The notes under the pieces: generated by a model | Databases searched by the model: none | Seen by the model: the letters and a program-made list of their open reading frames with translations, nothing else | What the model was told of the DNA's origin: nothing | NCBI RefSeq assembly: GCF_030249845.1 | Contig: NZ_JANURM010000001.1 | Coordinates: forward strand, 271,364-335,363 | DNA from: Campylobacter gastrosuis | GTDB lineage: Bacteria > Campylobacterota > Campylobacteria > Campylobacterales > Campylobacteraceae | DNA length: 64,000 nucleotides | Direction: 5' to 3' | Part shown: positions 24,425 through 34,904 of the stretch, piece by piece | How positions within the stretch are numbered: position 1 is the first letter of the stretch | How the letters are laid out: each line of letters begins with the position of its first letter | Translations under genes and position numbers: made by a program

Positions 24425-27414
24425 CGATAAATCGCCCAATTGCCACGCTTATGCTCTTTATGGCACTCGTGATTTTTGGGCTTTTTGCGATTAAATCAAT
24501 GAGCGTAAATCTCTTCCCCGAGATTGAAATTCCGCTCGTTAAAATCACCACTCACGCAAACGGCGACAAGGAGTTTATAAACTCAAAAATTACAAAAAAG
24601 CTTGAAGATGAAATCAGTGGTATTAGCGGGATAAAAAATCTAAATTCTTACAGCTACAACGGACTTAGCGTGATTTTGATTGAGTTTAATTTAGATAAAA
24701 ACATTGAGGTTGCCCTAAATGATGTCAGGGATAAAATTTCAAAGGCAAACCTAGCTTTTAAGAGTGTAACAGAAAAAATCAGTGCTGCAAATGAGCCGAT
24801 TTTTAGCGTTTTTATAAGCAGGATTGATGAGAATAAAACGGCTTTAATGCAGGATATTGATAACGTGATAAGAAACCATTTAGAGCGTGTAAATGGGGTT
24901 TTAGGCGTTGATGAGGTCGGATTTTTAAAGCCAGTGGTTGATGTGAAATTTGATAACTTTTTGCTAAATAAGTTTGATCTAAACACCGCTGAGATTTCAA
25001 ACATAATCGCCACGCAAAACCTAAAAACCCCGCTTGGCAAAATCAAATCAGATGAGAGCCAAACGCCCATAATTTCGGACTTTGACGCTAAAAATTTAGA
25101 TGAGTTAAGGCAGATTAGGCTAAAAAATGGCGTGTTTTTAAAAGATGTAGCCAGTGTTGATTTTGCAGGGCTTGATAGCGATACATTAGCGATTTTTGGG
25201 GGTAAAAGCGGAGTTTTGCTTGAAGTTAAAAAGCAGAGCTTTGCAAATACGCTTGAAGTGATAAAACGGCTTAAAATTTCACTTGAAAATTTAGTTAAAA
25301 TTTTGGATAAAAATTATCAAATAAGCGTGGTTTATGATAAGAGCGAGCTTGTTTTAAAGCACGTAAAACAGGCTAGTTTTGATATGATTTTAGGCATTTT
25401 TTTAACGGCACTCATCGTATTTTTATTCTTACGAAATTTAAGCGCTACAATCATTGCAACAATTGCCGTGCCAATTAGCATTATTGGGACGTTTTTTATA
25501 ATAAATTTGCTCGGTTTTGACATAAATCGCTTGACACTTGTTGCACTAACGCTTGGCATTGGCGTTTTTATTGATGACGCTATTGTTGTAATTGAAAATG
25601 TTACAAAAAAGCTAGACACGCAAAACAACGCACTTATGGCTAGTTTTTTAGGCGTTAAAGAGATAGCGTTTAGCGTCCTTGCTATCTCTGCTGTTTTGCT
25701 CTGTGTTTTCGTGCCGATTGCCTTTATGCAGGGCATTGTTGGGCGGTATTTTTACTCATTTGCTTTAAGCGTGGCTGGTGGCGTGGTGGTGTCGTTTTTT
25801 GTCTGTATAATGCTAACGCCAACGCTTTTAGCACGTTTTTTAACGACAAAAAAGGGTAAATTTTTCGTGCTTTCTGAGCCATTTTTTGCTAAGCTTGATA
25901 GCTTTTATGAGCGAATTTTAGAGCTTGTTTTAAGGTTTAAAAAGAGCTTTTTGCTCATCTCTTTTTTGATTTTTGCCTTTTGTTTATCGCTTACTTTAAA
26001 GGTCGGAGGCGACTTTATGCCAAGTGAAGATAACAGCGAATTTAACATATTTTTTAAAGCCGACCCAAACATTAGCGTAAGCAAAATGAGTGAGCGTTTA
26101 GAGCCGATTTTAGCTAAGATTAACGCCGATAAAAGGGTGGATAAGGCGTTTTTATTAATCGGCTATGATGATGCAAAATCAGCCTATAAAGCCAAAATTT
26201 ACGTTCATTTAAAAAGCCTTAATGAGCGAAATGATAGGCAAAAGATAATTATGAGCGAGTATAGAAATGCCCTGAAATTTAGCGATTTAAACGTGAGCGT
26301 GGCTTCTTTGCCAGTCGTTGATGTTGGCGATAACGAGCCATTTTCGTTAATTATCAAGGGCGATGATTTTGCTAAACTTGATGAAATTTATGCCAAAATC
26401 AGGCAAGATTTAATGAAATTTGGCGGTGTTGTGGATATTAAAAGTCCAAACGAGGATAGAATTTATGAGATTTCACTTAGCCTAAATAGGCAAAAAACAA
26501 AGCTTCTTGGCATAGATGAAAAAGCGTTGGCAGATACGATAAATTCGTCGTTTTCGCAGGTTTTAGTTAGCATTTTTGATGATGGGGTAAATCAATATGA
26601 TATCGCCGTTAGCCTTGATAAAAAAGACAGCATTGACAGGCTTAAAAATTTAAAGGTAAAAAACAACAAGGGCGAGAGTTTTATGCTTAGCGACTTTGCG
26701 ACCTTTACAAAAAAGCGTGAAATTTTACTAATCCCACGCCATAACCGCCAAAATCAGCTAAAAATCCTAGCCAATCTTGATAATAGACCGCTTGGCGATG
26801 TGGCTTCGTTTATATCGCAAAATTTAGAGTTGCCTAGTGGTTATAGCTATCAGTTTTCAGGGCAGGTTGAGCTTATGCACGACACAAACAGGGCGTTTGT
26901 ATTTACGATTTTGCTTAGTGCTGTGCTAATTTATATGATTTTAGCTGCACTTTATGAGAGTTTTATTTTGCCGTTTGTGATTATGCTTTCGCTGCCACTT
27001 GCCTTTGCTGGGGTTGGGCTGGGGCTGTTTTTAAGCTCAAATTCATTTAGCCTTTTTGTTATGGTTGGGGCGATTTTGCTCTTTGGTATGGTCGGTAAAA
27101 ACGCCATTTTACTGCTTGATTTTGCAAATAAATTCGCAAAAGAGGGGCTTAGTCCGGATTTGGCGGTTAAAAAGGCTGGTGTAAAAAGACTTCACGCCAT
27201 TTTAATGACAACATTTGCTATGATTTTTGCGATGCTCCCACTTGCACTTTCTCGTGGGTCTGGATACGAGGCAAACTCGCCAATGGCGACGGCGATTATT
27301 TTTGGGCTAATTAGCTCTACTATCCTTACACTCCTTGTCATACCTGCACTATTTAGCACGGCTTACTGGCTTGATAGCTGGTTTAGAAAATTTTATGAAA
27401 GAGAGGCGATTTAG
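24412..27414 (+). CDS. RND family efflux pump, inner-membrane permease
   Basis: A 1000-residue transporter of the AcrB/HAE type with twelve membrane helices and two large periplasmic loops. The N-terminus reads INRPIATLMLFMALVIFGLF. The proton-relay pair Asp388-Asp389 lies in helix 4 (GIGVFIDDAIVVIENV), and later KNAILLLDFANKFAKEG matches the helix 10-11 region. It extrudes drugs, bile salts or other compounds by proton exchange. The start is GTG at 24412, overlapping the adaptor by 13 bases. It forms a complete tripartite pump with the two upstream genes. Substrates cannot be read from the sequence. Confidence 0.94.
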   Translation: MYKIAINRPIATLMLFMALVIFGLFAIKSMSVNLFPEIEIPLVKITTHANGDKEFINSKITKKLEDEISGISGIKNLNSYSYNGLSVILIEFNLDKNIEVALNDVRDKISKANLAFKSVTEKISAANEPIFSVFISRIDENKTALMQDIDNVIRNHLERVNGVLGVDEVGFLKPVVDVKFDNFLLNKFDLNTAEISNIIATQNLKTPLGKIKSDESQTPIISDFDAKNLDELRQIRLKNGVFLKDVASVDFAGLDSDTLAIFGGKSGVLLEVKKQSFANTLEVIKRLKISLENLVKILDKNYQISVVYDKSELVLKHVKQASFDMILGIFLTALIVFLFLRNLSATIIATIAVPISIIGTFFIINLLGFDINRLTLVALTLGIGVFIDDAIVVIENVTKKLDTQNNALMASFLGVKEIAFSVLAISAVLLCVFVPIAFMQGIVGRYFYSFALSVAGGVVVSFFVCIMLTPTLLARFLTTKKGKFFVLSEPFFAKLDSFYERILELVLRFKKSFLLISFLIFAFCLSLTLKVGGDFMPSEDNSEFNIFFKADPNISVSKMSERLEPILAKINADKRVDKAFLLIGYDDAKSAYKAKIYVHLKSLNERNDRQKIIMSEYRNALKFSDLNVSVASLPVVDVGDNEPFSLIIKGDDFAKLDEIYAKIRQDLMKFGGVVDIKSPNEDRIYEISLSLNRQKTKLLGIDEKALADTINSSFSQVLVSIFDDGVNQYDIAVSLDKKDSIDRLKNLKVKNNKGESFMLSDFATFTKKREILLIPRHNRQNQLKILANLDNRPLGDVASFISQNLELPSGYSYQFSGQVELMHDTNRAFVFTILLSAVLIYMILAALYESFILPFVIMLSLPLAFAGVGLGLFLSSNSFSLFVMVGAILLFGMVGKNAILLLDFANKFAKEGLSPDLAVKKAGVKRLHAILMTTFAMIFAMLPLALSRGSGYEANSPMATAIIFGLISSTILTLLVIPALFSTAYWLDSWFRKFYEREAI

Positions 27415-28274
27415 TGAAAAATTTAGCTCTTGTTACACTTATTTGGGCATTTAGTTTTAGTCTTATTGGCGAGTATTTAGCTGGTAAGATTGATAGCTAT
27501 TTTTCGGTATTTGTGCGAGTTTTATTTGCCTCTTTGATATTTTTGCCATTTACGAAATTTAAAGGCATTAGCGTGAAATTTGCACTTAGAATTATGCTTA
27601 TTGGTGCGGTGCAAATCGGGCTAATGTATCTATTTTACTATAACTCATTTTTGTATCTTAGCGTGGCAGAGGTTGCGTTATTTACGATATTTACGCCGTT
27701 TTATGTTACGATTGTTTATGATTTGTTTAGCCTGAAATTTAGACCGCTTTATCTAATTAGCGTTGGCGTGGCTGTTCTTGGTGCTTTGGTGATAAAATTT
27801 TCAGGGCTAAATGGCGATTTTTTAAAGGGATTTTTGCTAGTTCAAGGGGCAAATTTATGCTTTGGGGCAGGGCAGAGTGCTTATAAATTTCTGCTTGAAA
27901 AAGAGCCGTTAATTAATCAAAAGCAAATTTTTGGCTACTTTCATTTTGGTGCGTTTTTTGTGGTGCTTTTTGCATTTTTAGCCTTTGGCAATTTTGATAA
28001 GATTAGCCCAAATTTAACTCAAATCATCGTTCTTTTTTGGCTTGGCGTTGTCGCTAGTGGGCTGGGATATTTTTTGTGGAATAGCGGTGCAACGCTCGTT
28101 GATAGCGGTGTTTTAGCTATTATGAATAACGCCCTAATCCCAGCAGCAATCATCGTAAATTTATTCTTTTGGTATAAGCCAACCGATGTGTTTAGGCTGA
28201 TTTTAGGAGCGGTTTTGCTTTATGCCTCTTTGCTAATTCATAAGAGAATTATGAAAATTTATGAGAGTAAATAG
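27414..28274 (+). CDS. EamA-family DMT transporter
   Basis: A 286-residue membrane protein with ten predicted helices in two EamA repeats. LALVTLIWAFSFSLIGEYLA begins repeat one and LVQGANLCFGAGQSAYKFLL begins repeat two. Members of the drug/metabolite transporter superfamily export amino acids or other small metabolites. It starts with GTG at 27414, overlapping the RND stop by one base, so it is the last gene of the efflux operon. A hairpin 75 bases downstream ends the unit. Confidence 0.88.
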   Translation: MKNLALVTLIWAFSFSLIGEYLAGKIDSYFSVFVRVLFASLIFLPFTKFKGISVKFALRIMLIGAVQIGLMYLFYYNSFLYLSVAEVALFTIFTPFYVTIVYDLFSLKFRPLYLISVGVAVLGALVIKFSGLNGDFLKGFLLVQGANLCFGAGQSAYKFLLEKEPLINQKQIFGYFHFGAFFVVLFAFLAFGNFDKISPNLTQIIVLFWLGVVASGLGYFLWNSGATLVDSGVLAIMNNALIPAAIIVNLFFWYKPTDVFRLILGAVLLYASLLIHKRIMKIYESK

Positions 28275-28348
28275 CTCTTAAATGTTACTTTTTGTAAAAC
28301 TCTAAAAATTTATTTTTTATTGCCAAAAATTTACTTAAAATTCATAAA

Positions 28349-28370
28349 TGCCCAAAAATAGGGCAGTTTT
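28349..28370 (+). terminator. Rho-independent terminator after the DMT gene
   Basis: TGCCC and GGGCA form a 5-bp stem around AAAAATA, followed by GTTTTTA. The 221-base gap between 28274 and 28496 otherwise holds extremely AT-rich sequence and no gene. Confidence 0.55.
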
Positions 28371-28495
28371 TATAAATTCTCATCTATTTTTAGTTTAAAA
28401 ACTATTTAAAAAAAATTTTTAATTTTTTTATTTTTAAATTTCACAAAGCTTTTTTTAATAGATTTTAACTCGTAAAACCACATTAAGGAGAATTT

Positions 28496-30121
28496 ATGGG
28501 CTACACACAGGTGTATGATCCGCTCTCAAATATCTTTTTGAGTGCGTTAGTTGCAGCGTTGCCGATATTTTTATTTTTGGTTTCGCTTGTTGTTTTTAAG
28601 CTTAAAGGTTGGCTAGCGGCGTTACTAACCGTAACACTAAGCTCACTCATTGCGATACTATTTTATAAAATGCCAGTGTCGCTTACGCTAATGAGCTTCA
28701 CGCAGGGCTTTTTAACAGGGCTTTGGCCTATCGCTTGGATTATTTTAGCGGCGATTTTTCTTTATAAACTTAGCGTTAAATCGGGCTATTTTGAAATTCT
28801 AAAAAAGAGCATTATGAGCATTACGCCAGATCACAGAATTCAGGTTATCTTAGTCGGCTTTTGTTTTGGTGCGTTCTTAGAAGGTGCGATAGGTTTTGGT
28901 GCACCAGTTGCCATTTCAGCAGCACTTTTAATGGGGCTTGGACTTCGTCCGCTTTATGCAGCCGGACTTTGTATGATAGCAAACACCGCACCAGTGGCGT
29001 TTGGAGCGGTTGGAATTCCTATCATCGCACTTGGCAAGGCTGTTGGCGTTGATCCAAACCTAATCTCAAAGCTTTCAGGCTATATGTTGCCACCGATTGC
29101 CATTTTTGTGCCGTTTTTTATCGTATTTTTAATTGACGGCGTAAAGGGCGTAAAAGAGACGTTTTTACCGATTTTAGTCGCTGCTTCTAGCTTTGCAATT
29201 ACGCAGTTTTTAACAGCTGTCTATCTTGGACCAGAGCTACCAGATATCACTTCGGCACTGGTTTCAATCTCGCTAACAACGATATTTTTAAAATTTTATA
29301 AGGTTAAAAATGTATTTAGGTTTGACGGGGCGACCGATTTTTCAAACACCGAAAAAATTCCAACAAAAGAGCTGGTAAATGCGTGGCTGCCGTTTGTTTT
29401 CTTAATCGCTTGTATCGTGGTTTGGGCGATACCGGCTGTAAAAACTGCACTTACTTCGTTTAACATCGCCTTTGAGCTACCTATGCTTCACAAAGCTGTC
29501 ATTGAAGTAGCGCCGATAAAGGCAAAAGATACGGCAATTGCGGCGATTTATACTTGGGATATCTTAAAAGCCACTGGCACAGCGATACTTTTAGCTGCTG
29601 TTTTAACGATTTTTGCTTTAAAATTAAAAACGCAAGTGGTAATCGGTGCTGCAAAAGAGACCTTTAATGAGATGATGATACCTATTATCACCGTTGGACT
29701 TGTTGTGGCTTACGCTTCAATTGCAAAAAACAGCGGACAAGCCGCAACTATGGGCTTAGCAATGGCAAACACTGGCGGTGCGTTTGCGTTTTTCTCGCCG
29801 GTTATTGGCTGGCTTGGGGTGTTCTTAACTGGCTCTGACACTAGCTCAAACCTGCTTTTTGGTGCTTTACAGCAAGTTACGGCAAATCAGCTTGGCATTA
29901 ATGAAGTCATATTTTTAGCCGCAAACACCGTTGGTGGCGTGGTTGGTAAGATGATAAGCCCTCAAAGTATCGCAATCGCTTGTGCGGCTGTCGGACTTGT
30001 GGGTCGCGAGAGTGAGTTGTTTAAATTTACATTAAAATACTCGTTAATTTTCATAATTTTAATGGGTATTTGCACTTGGTCATTTGTGAATTTATTCCCA
30101 TCGCTAATCCCAGCGATTTAA
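28496..30121 (+). CDS. lctP: L-lactate permease, first copy
   Basis: A 541-residue permease of the LctP family that brings lactate (and probably glycolate) in with protons. It has 12 to 14 membrane segments. Family-typical stretches are LEGAIGFGAPVAISAALLMG, ANTAPVAFGAVGIPI, and near the C-terminus GWLGVFLTGSDTSSNLLFGA with ISPQSIAIACAAVGL. The ATG at 28496 has AAGGAG 7 bases upstream. A second LctP gene follows after a terminator. Two copies may differ in affinity or regulation. Confidence 0.94.
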   Translation: MGYTQVYDPLSNIFLSALVAALPIFLFLVSLVVFKLKGWLAALLTVTLSSLIAILFYKMPVSLTLMSFTQGFLTGLWPIAWIILAAIFLYKLSVKSGYFEILKKSIMSITPDHRIQVILVGFCFGAFLEGAIGFGAPVAISAALLMGLGLRPLYAAGLCMIANTAPVAFGAVGIPIIALGKAVGVDPNLISKLSGYMLPPIAIFVPFFIVFLIDGVKGVKETFLPILVAASSFAITQFLTAVYLGPELPDITSALVSISLTTIFLKFYKVKNVFRFDGATDFSNTEKIPTKELVNAWLPFVFLIACIVVWAIPAVKTALTSFNIAFELPMLHKAVIEVAPIKAKDTAIAAIYTWDILKATGTAILLAAVLTIFALKLKTQVVIGAAKETFNEMMIPIITVGLVVAYASIAKNSGQAATMGLAMANTGGAFAFFSPVIGWLGVFLTGSDTSSNLLFGALQQVTANQLGINEVIFLAANTVGGVVGKMISPQSIAIACAAVGLVGRESELFKFTLKYSLIFIILMGICTWSFVNLFPSLIPAI

Positions 30122-30130
30122 AAATTTTAA

Positions 30131-30170
30131 GCCAAAATAGCCTAAATTTGGGCTGTTTTGGCATTTTTTA
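30131..30170 (+). terminator. Rho-independent terminator between the two lctP genes
   Basis: GCCAAAA/TTTTGGC and AGCC/GGCT pair into one long stem with a small bulge, followed by ATTTTTTATTTTC. It separates the first lactate permease from the second and its lut genes. Confidence 0.75.
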
Positions 30171-30239
30171 TTTTCTTAAATCTAAATTGCAAAAACCCCT
30201 AAATGTTACGATTTTACACACTTAGCTGTTTAAATAATA

Positions 30240-30245
30240 TATAAT
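30240..30245 (+). promoter_or_regulatory. Probable -10 box for lctP2-lutABC
   Basis: TATAAT in an AT-rich region 80 bases before the second lctP start and after the terminator. It implies a separate promoter for the second permease and the lut genes. Confidence 0.4.
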
Positions 30246-30325
30246 TTAAATTTACTTTGTAGCTTTTTAGGTTTTTAAATTACAATCTAACTGAAAAGAA
30301 AAAAACTTAACAAAGGAGAAAGGCT

Positions 30326-31984
30326 ATGCACTCATTTTTAGCTTTCTTGCCTATCATCGTTATTTTGGTGATGATGATAGGTTTTAAGCAGAGCTCAAAG
30401 CTCTCGCTTAGCGTGGCTATGATTTTATCAGTAGTCATTTCATTTGGTGCATTTAATGTAAATGCTGACCCAACAAGCATTAGCGCTTATGTTCTTTACG
30501 GCTTTTTAAAGGCGTTTGACATCTTAGTCATCATTTTTGGTGCTATTTTGATTCTAAATACCTTGAAATTTTCAGGCGCTATGCAGGTTATAAACAACGG
30601 CTTTAACCAAATCTCAACCGACCGCCGTGTGCAAGTAATCATCATCGGCTGGGCTTTTGGTGCGTTTATTGAAGGAGCAGCTGGATTTGGCACGCCAGCA
30701 GCACTAGCAGCACCGCTACTTGTAGGACTTGGCTTTCCAGCACTATCAGCTGCACTTGCTACGCTTATTTTAAACAGCTCGCCAGTTAGCTACGGTGCTG
30801 TTGGCACACCGACTTTTGGTATCCAAACAACCGTGCAAAAGCTAGTTGAAGCGGATGGACTAAATTTAGGCGAATATATAAACACCGTTAGCATTTACAC
30901 AGCCACAATCCACTCAATCGGAGCGATGATTATCCCATTTTTAGTGGTTTTGATGATGACAAAGCTCTTTGGTAAAAATAGAAGCTTTAAAGATGCTTTT
31001 GGCGTTCTGCCTTTTGCGTTATTATCATCAGTCGCCTTTGTCGTGCCTTACTTTTTAGCGGCAAAATTTACTGGCATTGAGCTACCAGCCCTAATTGGCG
31101 GACTTGTTTCGCTTGGAGTTTTGGTTTTAGCTGCAAAGAAAAATTTTCTAACACCAAAAGACAACTGGGATTTTGCACCACGTGATAGCTGGGCTGACTA
31201 CTGGATAGGCTCAACACAAAATGAAACACAGCAAAACACAGCCACCGCTCAAAGCGCCAAAATGTCGCTATTTATGGCGTGGTTACCATATATTTTAATC
31301 TCTGTGATTTTGGTTCTTACAAGAATTCCAGCACTTGGATTAAAGAAAATCTTGCTTGGTTTAAAACTAAGCTTTGAGCCGATTTTTGGGGTTTCTGGCA
31401 CGGCTTACAGCTTTGCTTATGGCTATTTGCCGGGCATTATCCCATTTATCTTAGTTGCTATAATTACAATCGTGCTTCACAAGATGAAATTTGAAGAGGT
31501 AAAAACTAGCTGGTCGCTGACATTTACACAGGTTTCAAAGGCTGCTATACCGCTTGCTGCTGGTTTAGCACTCGTGCAGATTATGCTAAATGTTGGCGTT
31601 AAGGTAGATAGTGAAGACTACTCAATGCTAAAACTAATGGCAAAATTCTTTGCTGATGTTTCAGGTCAGGCTTACGTAGTGGTCGCACCTTTGGTTGGTG
31701 TTTTAGGCTCGTTCTTTTCAGGCTCAAACACCGTTTCAAATTTCTTATTTGCCGGACTTCAATACGAAACGGCATTTTTAGTTGGACTGCCTACACAGGT
31801 TATCGTTGCGCTTCAAAATGTCGGCGGAGCGATAGGCAATATGGTTTGTATAAACAATATCGTCGCTGTGTGTGCTACGGTCGGACTTCTTGGTAAGGGC
31901 GAGAGTAGGTTGCTTACATATAATATATTGCCTTGTTTGCTTTATGTTATATTAGCAGTTTGTATCGGTATTATATTACTTTAA
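30326..31984 (+). CDS. lctP: L-lactate permease, second copy
   Basis: A 552-residue paralogue of the preceding permease with the same family landmarks: [36 protein letters not shown], and [20 protein letters not shown] near the C-terminus. The two copies are clearly related but far from identical, so the duplication is old or the second copy was acquired. AAAGGAG precedes the ATG at 30326. It is 14 bases from lutA, so permease and oxidase genes are one operon. Confidence 0.94.
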   Translation: MHSFLAFLPIIVILVMMIGFKQSSKLSLSVAMILSVVISFGAFNVNADPTSISAYVLYGFLKAFDILVIIFGAILILNTLKFSGAMQVINNGFNQISTDRRVQVIIIGWAFGAFIEGAAGFGTPAALAAPLLVGLGFPALSAALATLILNSSPVSYGAVGTPTFGIQTTVQKLVEADGLNLGEYINTVSIYTATIHSIGAMIIPFLVVLMMTKLFGKNRSFKDAFGVLPFALLSSVAFVVPYFLAAKFTGIELPALIGGLVSLGVLVLAAKKNFLTPKDNWDFAPRDSWADYWIGSTQNETQQNTATAQSAKMSLFMAWLPYILISVILVLTRIPALGLKKILLGLKLSFEPIFGVSGTAYSFAYGYLPGIIPFILVAIITIVLHKMKFEEVKTSWSLTFTQVSKAAIPLAAGLALVQIMLNVGVKVDSEDYSMLKLMAKFFADVSGQAYVVVAPLVGVLGSFFSGSNTVSNFLFAGLQYETAFLVGLPTQVIVALQNVGGAIGNMVCINNIVAVCATVGLLGKGESRLLTYNILPCLLYVILAVCIGIILL

Positions 31985-31998
31985 AGTAAGGAGAAAAG

Positions 31999-32739
31999 AT
32001 GAGTAAAAAAGTCTATTTTTTTGCCACTTGTCTTGGTTCTGCTGTTATGGGCAGAACCGTTGTAAGTGCCATTAAGCTACTTCAACGTGAAGGCATTGAG
32101 GTGATTTATAAAGAGAAACAGACCTGTTGTGGTCAGCCTAGCTATAACACTGGCTACTTTGAAGAGACTAAGAAAATAGCTCTTTATAACGCTAAACAAT
32201 TTAGCGAAAACTACCCAATCATCGTGCCAAGTGGCTCTTGTGCTGGTATGATGGTGCAAGATTATGGCGAGCTATTTCACGGCGATAAAGATGAGGCGTT
32301 TATGAAGGAATTTAGCTCACGCATCATTGAACTTAGCGTTTTCTTAGACAAGCATTTAGGCGTAAAATACGAAGATAAGGGTGACCCACTAAAAATCACT
32401 TGGCATACAAATTGCCACGCACTTAGGGTTTCAAAAACCATTGAAAGCTCTAAAAATTTACTAAAACAACTAGCAAATGTTGAGCTTGTGGATTTAAAAT
32501 ATGAAGAGGAGTGCTGTGGTTTTGGTGGCACTTTTGCGGTAAAAGAGCCTGAAATTTCAAATGCTATGGCGGTTGAAAAAGTAAAAGATATTGAAAATGC
32601 TGGTGCAAAATATGTCGTTTCTGGCGACGGCGGATGTTTATTAAATATCAGTGGCACGCTAAAAAGACAAAACGCAAAGACACAAAGTATGCACCTTTAT
32701 GACTTTATTTTAAGAAGAATTGAGGGAGAGAGGCTATGA
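31999..32739 (+). CDS. lutA: Lactate utilisation protein LutA (CCG-domain Fe-S protein)
   Basis: A 246-residue subunit of the LutABC L-lactate oxidising complex, which converts lactate to pyruvate and passes electrons on. It contains two Cys-rich CCG domains: TCCGQPSYNTGYF at residues 42-54 and ECCGFGGTFAVK at 171-182. These resemble the iron-sulfur-binding domains of GlpC and heterodisulfide reductase subunit B. AAGGAG precedes the ATG. It overlaps lutB by 4 bases. Confidence 0.93.
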   Translation: MSKKVYFFATCLGSAVMGRTVVSAIKLLQREGIEVIYKEKQTCCGQPSYNTGYFEETKKIALYNAKQFSENYPIIVPSGSCAGMMVQDYGELFHGDKDEAFMKEFSSRIIELSVFLDKHLGVKYEDKGDPLKITWHTNCHALRVSKTIESSKNLLKQLANVELVDLKYEEECCGFGGTFAVKEPEISNAMAVEKVKDIENAGAKYVVSGDGGCLLNISGTLKRQNAKTQSMHLYDFILRRIEGERL

Positions 32740-34163
32740 AACACGAAAAAATCGTCCGTGAAAAACTTCAAGACCAACAGCTAAGAAACAACCTATTCTC
32801 GGCGATGCACACGCTTCAAACAAACAGAAAAAATTTGCTTAACAACAAATTTAACGACTGGGAGGGGCTTAGAAGCAAGGCAAAAAAGGCAAAAGATAAC
32901 GCCCTAAACACACTTGCTGACCGCCTTGAAGAGTTTGAGAAAAACGCCACTAAAAACGGCTTTAAAGTCCATTGGGCAAAGGATGGAGCAGAGGCCTGTG
33001 ATATTATTTATAATCTTATGAAAGAGAAAAACATTGATAAAATTTTAAAACAAAAATCAATGGCAAGTGAAGAAATTCACCTAAATCACTATCTTGAAGA
33101 TAAGGGTTTAACCGCACTTGAAACGGATTTAGGCGAGGTGATTATCCAGCTAGCTCACGAGCCGCCAGTGCATATTGTTGTCCCAGCAATTCACAAAAAC
33201 CGCTATGAAATCGGCGAACTCTTTCACGAGAAAATTCCAAACGCTCCAAAAGAGCACGAGCCAGAGAAGTTAAATGCAATCGCAAGAGAGCATATGAGAG
33301 GCGAGTTTAAGACCGCTAAAATGGGGCTTTGTGGTGCGAATTTTGCCCTTTCACGAGAGGGTGCGATTTGGCTTGCTGAAAATGAAGGCAACGGTAGAAT
33401 GTGCACCACCATTTCAGATGTTTTAGTTAGCATTTGTGGCATTGAAAAGGTCGTTGAGTGCTTTGAAGACGCTGCTACTGCTGATACGCTTTTAGTGCCA
33501 TCAGCCACTGGTCAGTTTATCACAAACTACAACAACATAATCTCAGGTCCACGCCGTGAAGGCGAGCTTGACGGACCAAAAGAGTGCCACATTATCTTGC
33601 TTGATAATCATAGAACCGATATTTTAGCACACGAGGATTATTATGGTGCTTTACGCTGTATCCGCTGTGGTGCTTGTATGAATTTCTGCCCAGTTTATGA
33701 TAAAATCGGCGGTCATAGCTATCAGGCTGTATATCCAGGACCAATTGGCGAGGTAATTAGCCCACAAATTTTTGGTATGGATAAGCACGGCGATGTTGTT
33801 ACGCTTTGTTCGCTTTGCGGTCGCTGTTCTGAGGTTTGTCCGGTTAAAATTCCACTCGCTGAGATGATTAGACAGCTAAGACGCGATAAAATCGGACAGG
33901 GTAAAAACCCACCACACGGCACTGAAAAATTAGAGAGCAACACCATTGAAAAGCTCATTTTCTTTGGCTTTACCTACGTTGCAACTCACGGCGGATTGTG
34001 GAAGCTTGGTATGAGCAACGCAAGACACTTCAACGGCTTAATCCAGTCGCAAGGTAAGAGAATTCCAGTGCTTAAAAACTGGTTTGAGTTTAAAGATTTA
34101 GAAAATCTTGACTTTAATACCTATGAAAACGTTAAAAATATGCCGGGGGTGAGATATGAGTAG
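32736..34163 (+). CDS. lutB: Lactate utilisation protein LutB (ferredoxin-type Fe-S protein)
   Basis: A 475-residue subunit of LutABC. The N-terminal two thirds is an LUD domain (for example MCTTISDVLVSICGIEKVVE). Two [4Fe-4S] motifs follow: CIRCGACMNFC with Cys 308, 311, 314 and 318, and CSLCGRCSEVC with Cys 358, 361, 364 and 368. The C-terminal 95 residues are the usual LutB tail. All cluster ligands are present. It overlaps lutA by 4 bases and lutC by 8, so the three subunits are tightly coupled. Confidence 0.95.
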   Translation: MKHEKIVREKLQDQQLRNNLFSAMHTLQTNRKNLLNNKFNDWEGLRSKAKKAKDNALNTLADRLEEFEKNATKNGFKVHWAKDGAEACDIIYNLMKEKNIDKILKQKSMASEEIHLNHYLEDKGLTALETDLGEVIIQLAHEPPVHIVVPAIHKNRYEIGELFHEKIPNAPKEHEPEKLNAIAREHMRGEFKTAKMGLCGANFALSREGAIWLAENEGNGRMCTTISDVLVSICGIEKVVECFEDAATADTLLVPSATGQFITNYNNIISGPRREGELDGPKECHIILLDNHRTDILAHEDYYGALRCIRCGACMNFCPVYDKIGGHSYQAVYPGPIGEVISPQIFGMDKHGDVVTLCSLCGRCSEVCPVKIPLAEMIRQLRRDKIGQGKNPPHGTEKLESNTIEKLIFFGFTYVATHGGLWKLGMSNARHFNGLIQSQGKRIPVLKNWFEFKDLENLDFNTYENVKNMPGVRYE

Positions 34164-34794
34164 TAAAGAATACATTTTAAACGCAATTAGAACAAGGGGT
34201 CAAAAGATAAAGAGTGCAGACGGCACCCCTACGATTGACCCGGTCGGACACATTAAAGATGATGAGAATTTGTATAAAGAATTCATCACTCGCTCAGCCG
34301 AGCATAAGTCAAATGTGATAGAGAGCAGTCTTGAAAATTTAGCAAACGATATCAATGCTATTTTTGAAAAAGAGGGTGTTAAGAATTTAATCTACCCAGA
34401 GGGTTTGCCAGTTGATATTGAGGCGTTAAAAATTGCTGGTAAATTTAAGTTTGACACACCAATTGATGGCTTTAAAGAGAATGTATTTGACTACGATGTT
34501 TCGGTTATTAACGCTAGACACGCCGTTAGCTCACACGGCATTTGCTGTATTGCTAGCTCAAAAGAGCAGCCTCGCCTTTTAAGCCTAACGCCAAAGGTTT
34601 GCATAATGCTTGTTAATAAAGAGAAAATCACAAAGTCAATCTCATCAGCCCTAAATAATATAAAGCAAGAAGAGGGCGGTAAATTACCAACAAACGTTGT
34701 CTTTATCGCTGGCCCTTCAAGGACGGCTGACATTGAGCTTGTGCCAGTGCTTGGAGTTCACGGCTCACAGATTGCTTACGTTGTAGTCTATTAA
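34156..34794 (+). CDS. lutC: Lactate utilisation protein LutC (LUD domain)
   Basis: A 212-residue LUD-domain protein and the third subunit of LutABC. The C-terminal half has the LUD pattern: ARHAVSSHGICCIASS, LSLTPKVCIMLVNKEKI and FIAGPSRTADIELVPVLGVHG. The latter GPSRTADIE motif is highly conserved. Length is normal. It ends the lactate operon with a strong terminator immediately after the stop. Confidence 0.93.
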   Translation: MSSKEYILNAIRTRGQKIKSADGTPTIDPVGHIKDDENLYKEFITRSAEHKSNVIESSLENLANDINAIFEKEGVKNLIYPEGLPVDIEALKIAGKFKFDTPIDGFKENVFDYDVSVINARHAVSSHGICCIASSKEQPRLLSLTPKVCIMLVNKEKITKSISSALNNIKQEEGGKLPTNVVFIAGPSRTADIELVPVLGVHGSQIAYVVVY

Positions 34795-34822
34795 AATTTG
34801 GCAGGTAAATCCTGCCAAATTT
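34794..34822 (+). terminator. Terminator at the end of the lut operon
   Basis: A 12-bp perfect stem (AAATTTGGCAGG / CCTGCCAAATTT) with a TAAAT loop starts at the lutC stop codon. Its U-rich arm is followed by AAAAATCC rather than a T run, so it may act partly as an RNA-stabilising hairpin. Confidence 0.65.
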
Positions 34823-34904
34823 AAAAATCCTTATCATTTATAACTTTTAATTTATATTTTTTTACTAAAATTACACTTTTAAGACTTAAAATTTTGGATA
34901 GATT

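Noticed and set aside
24654-25070. Minus-strand frame within the RND gene
   Set aside because: Antisense shadow of a strongly conserved coding region.
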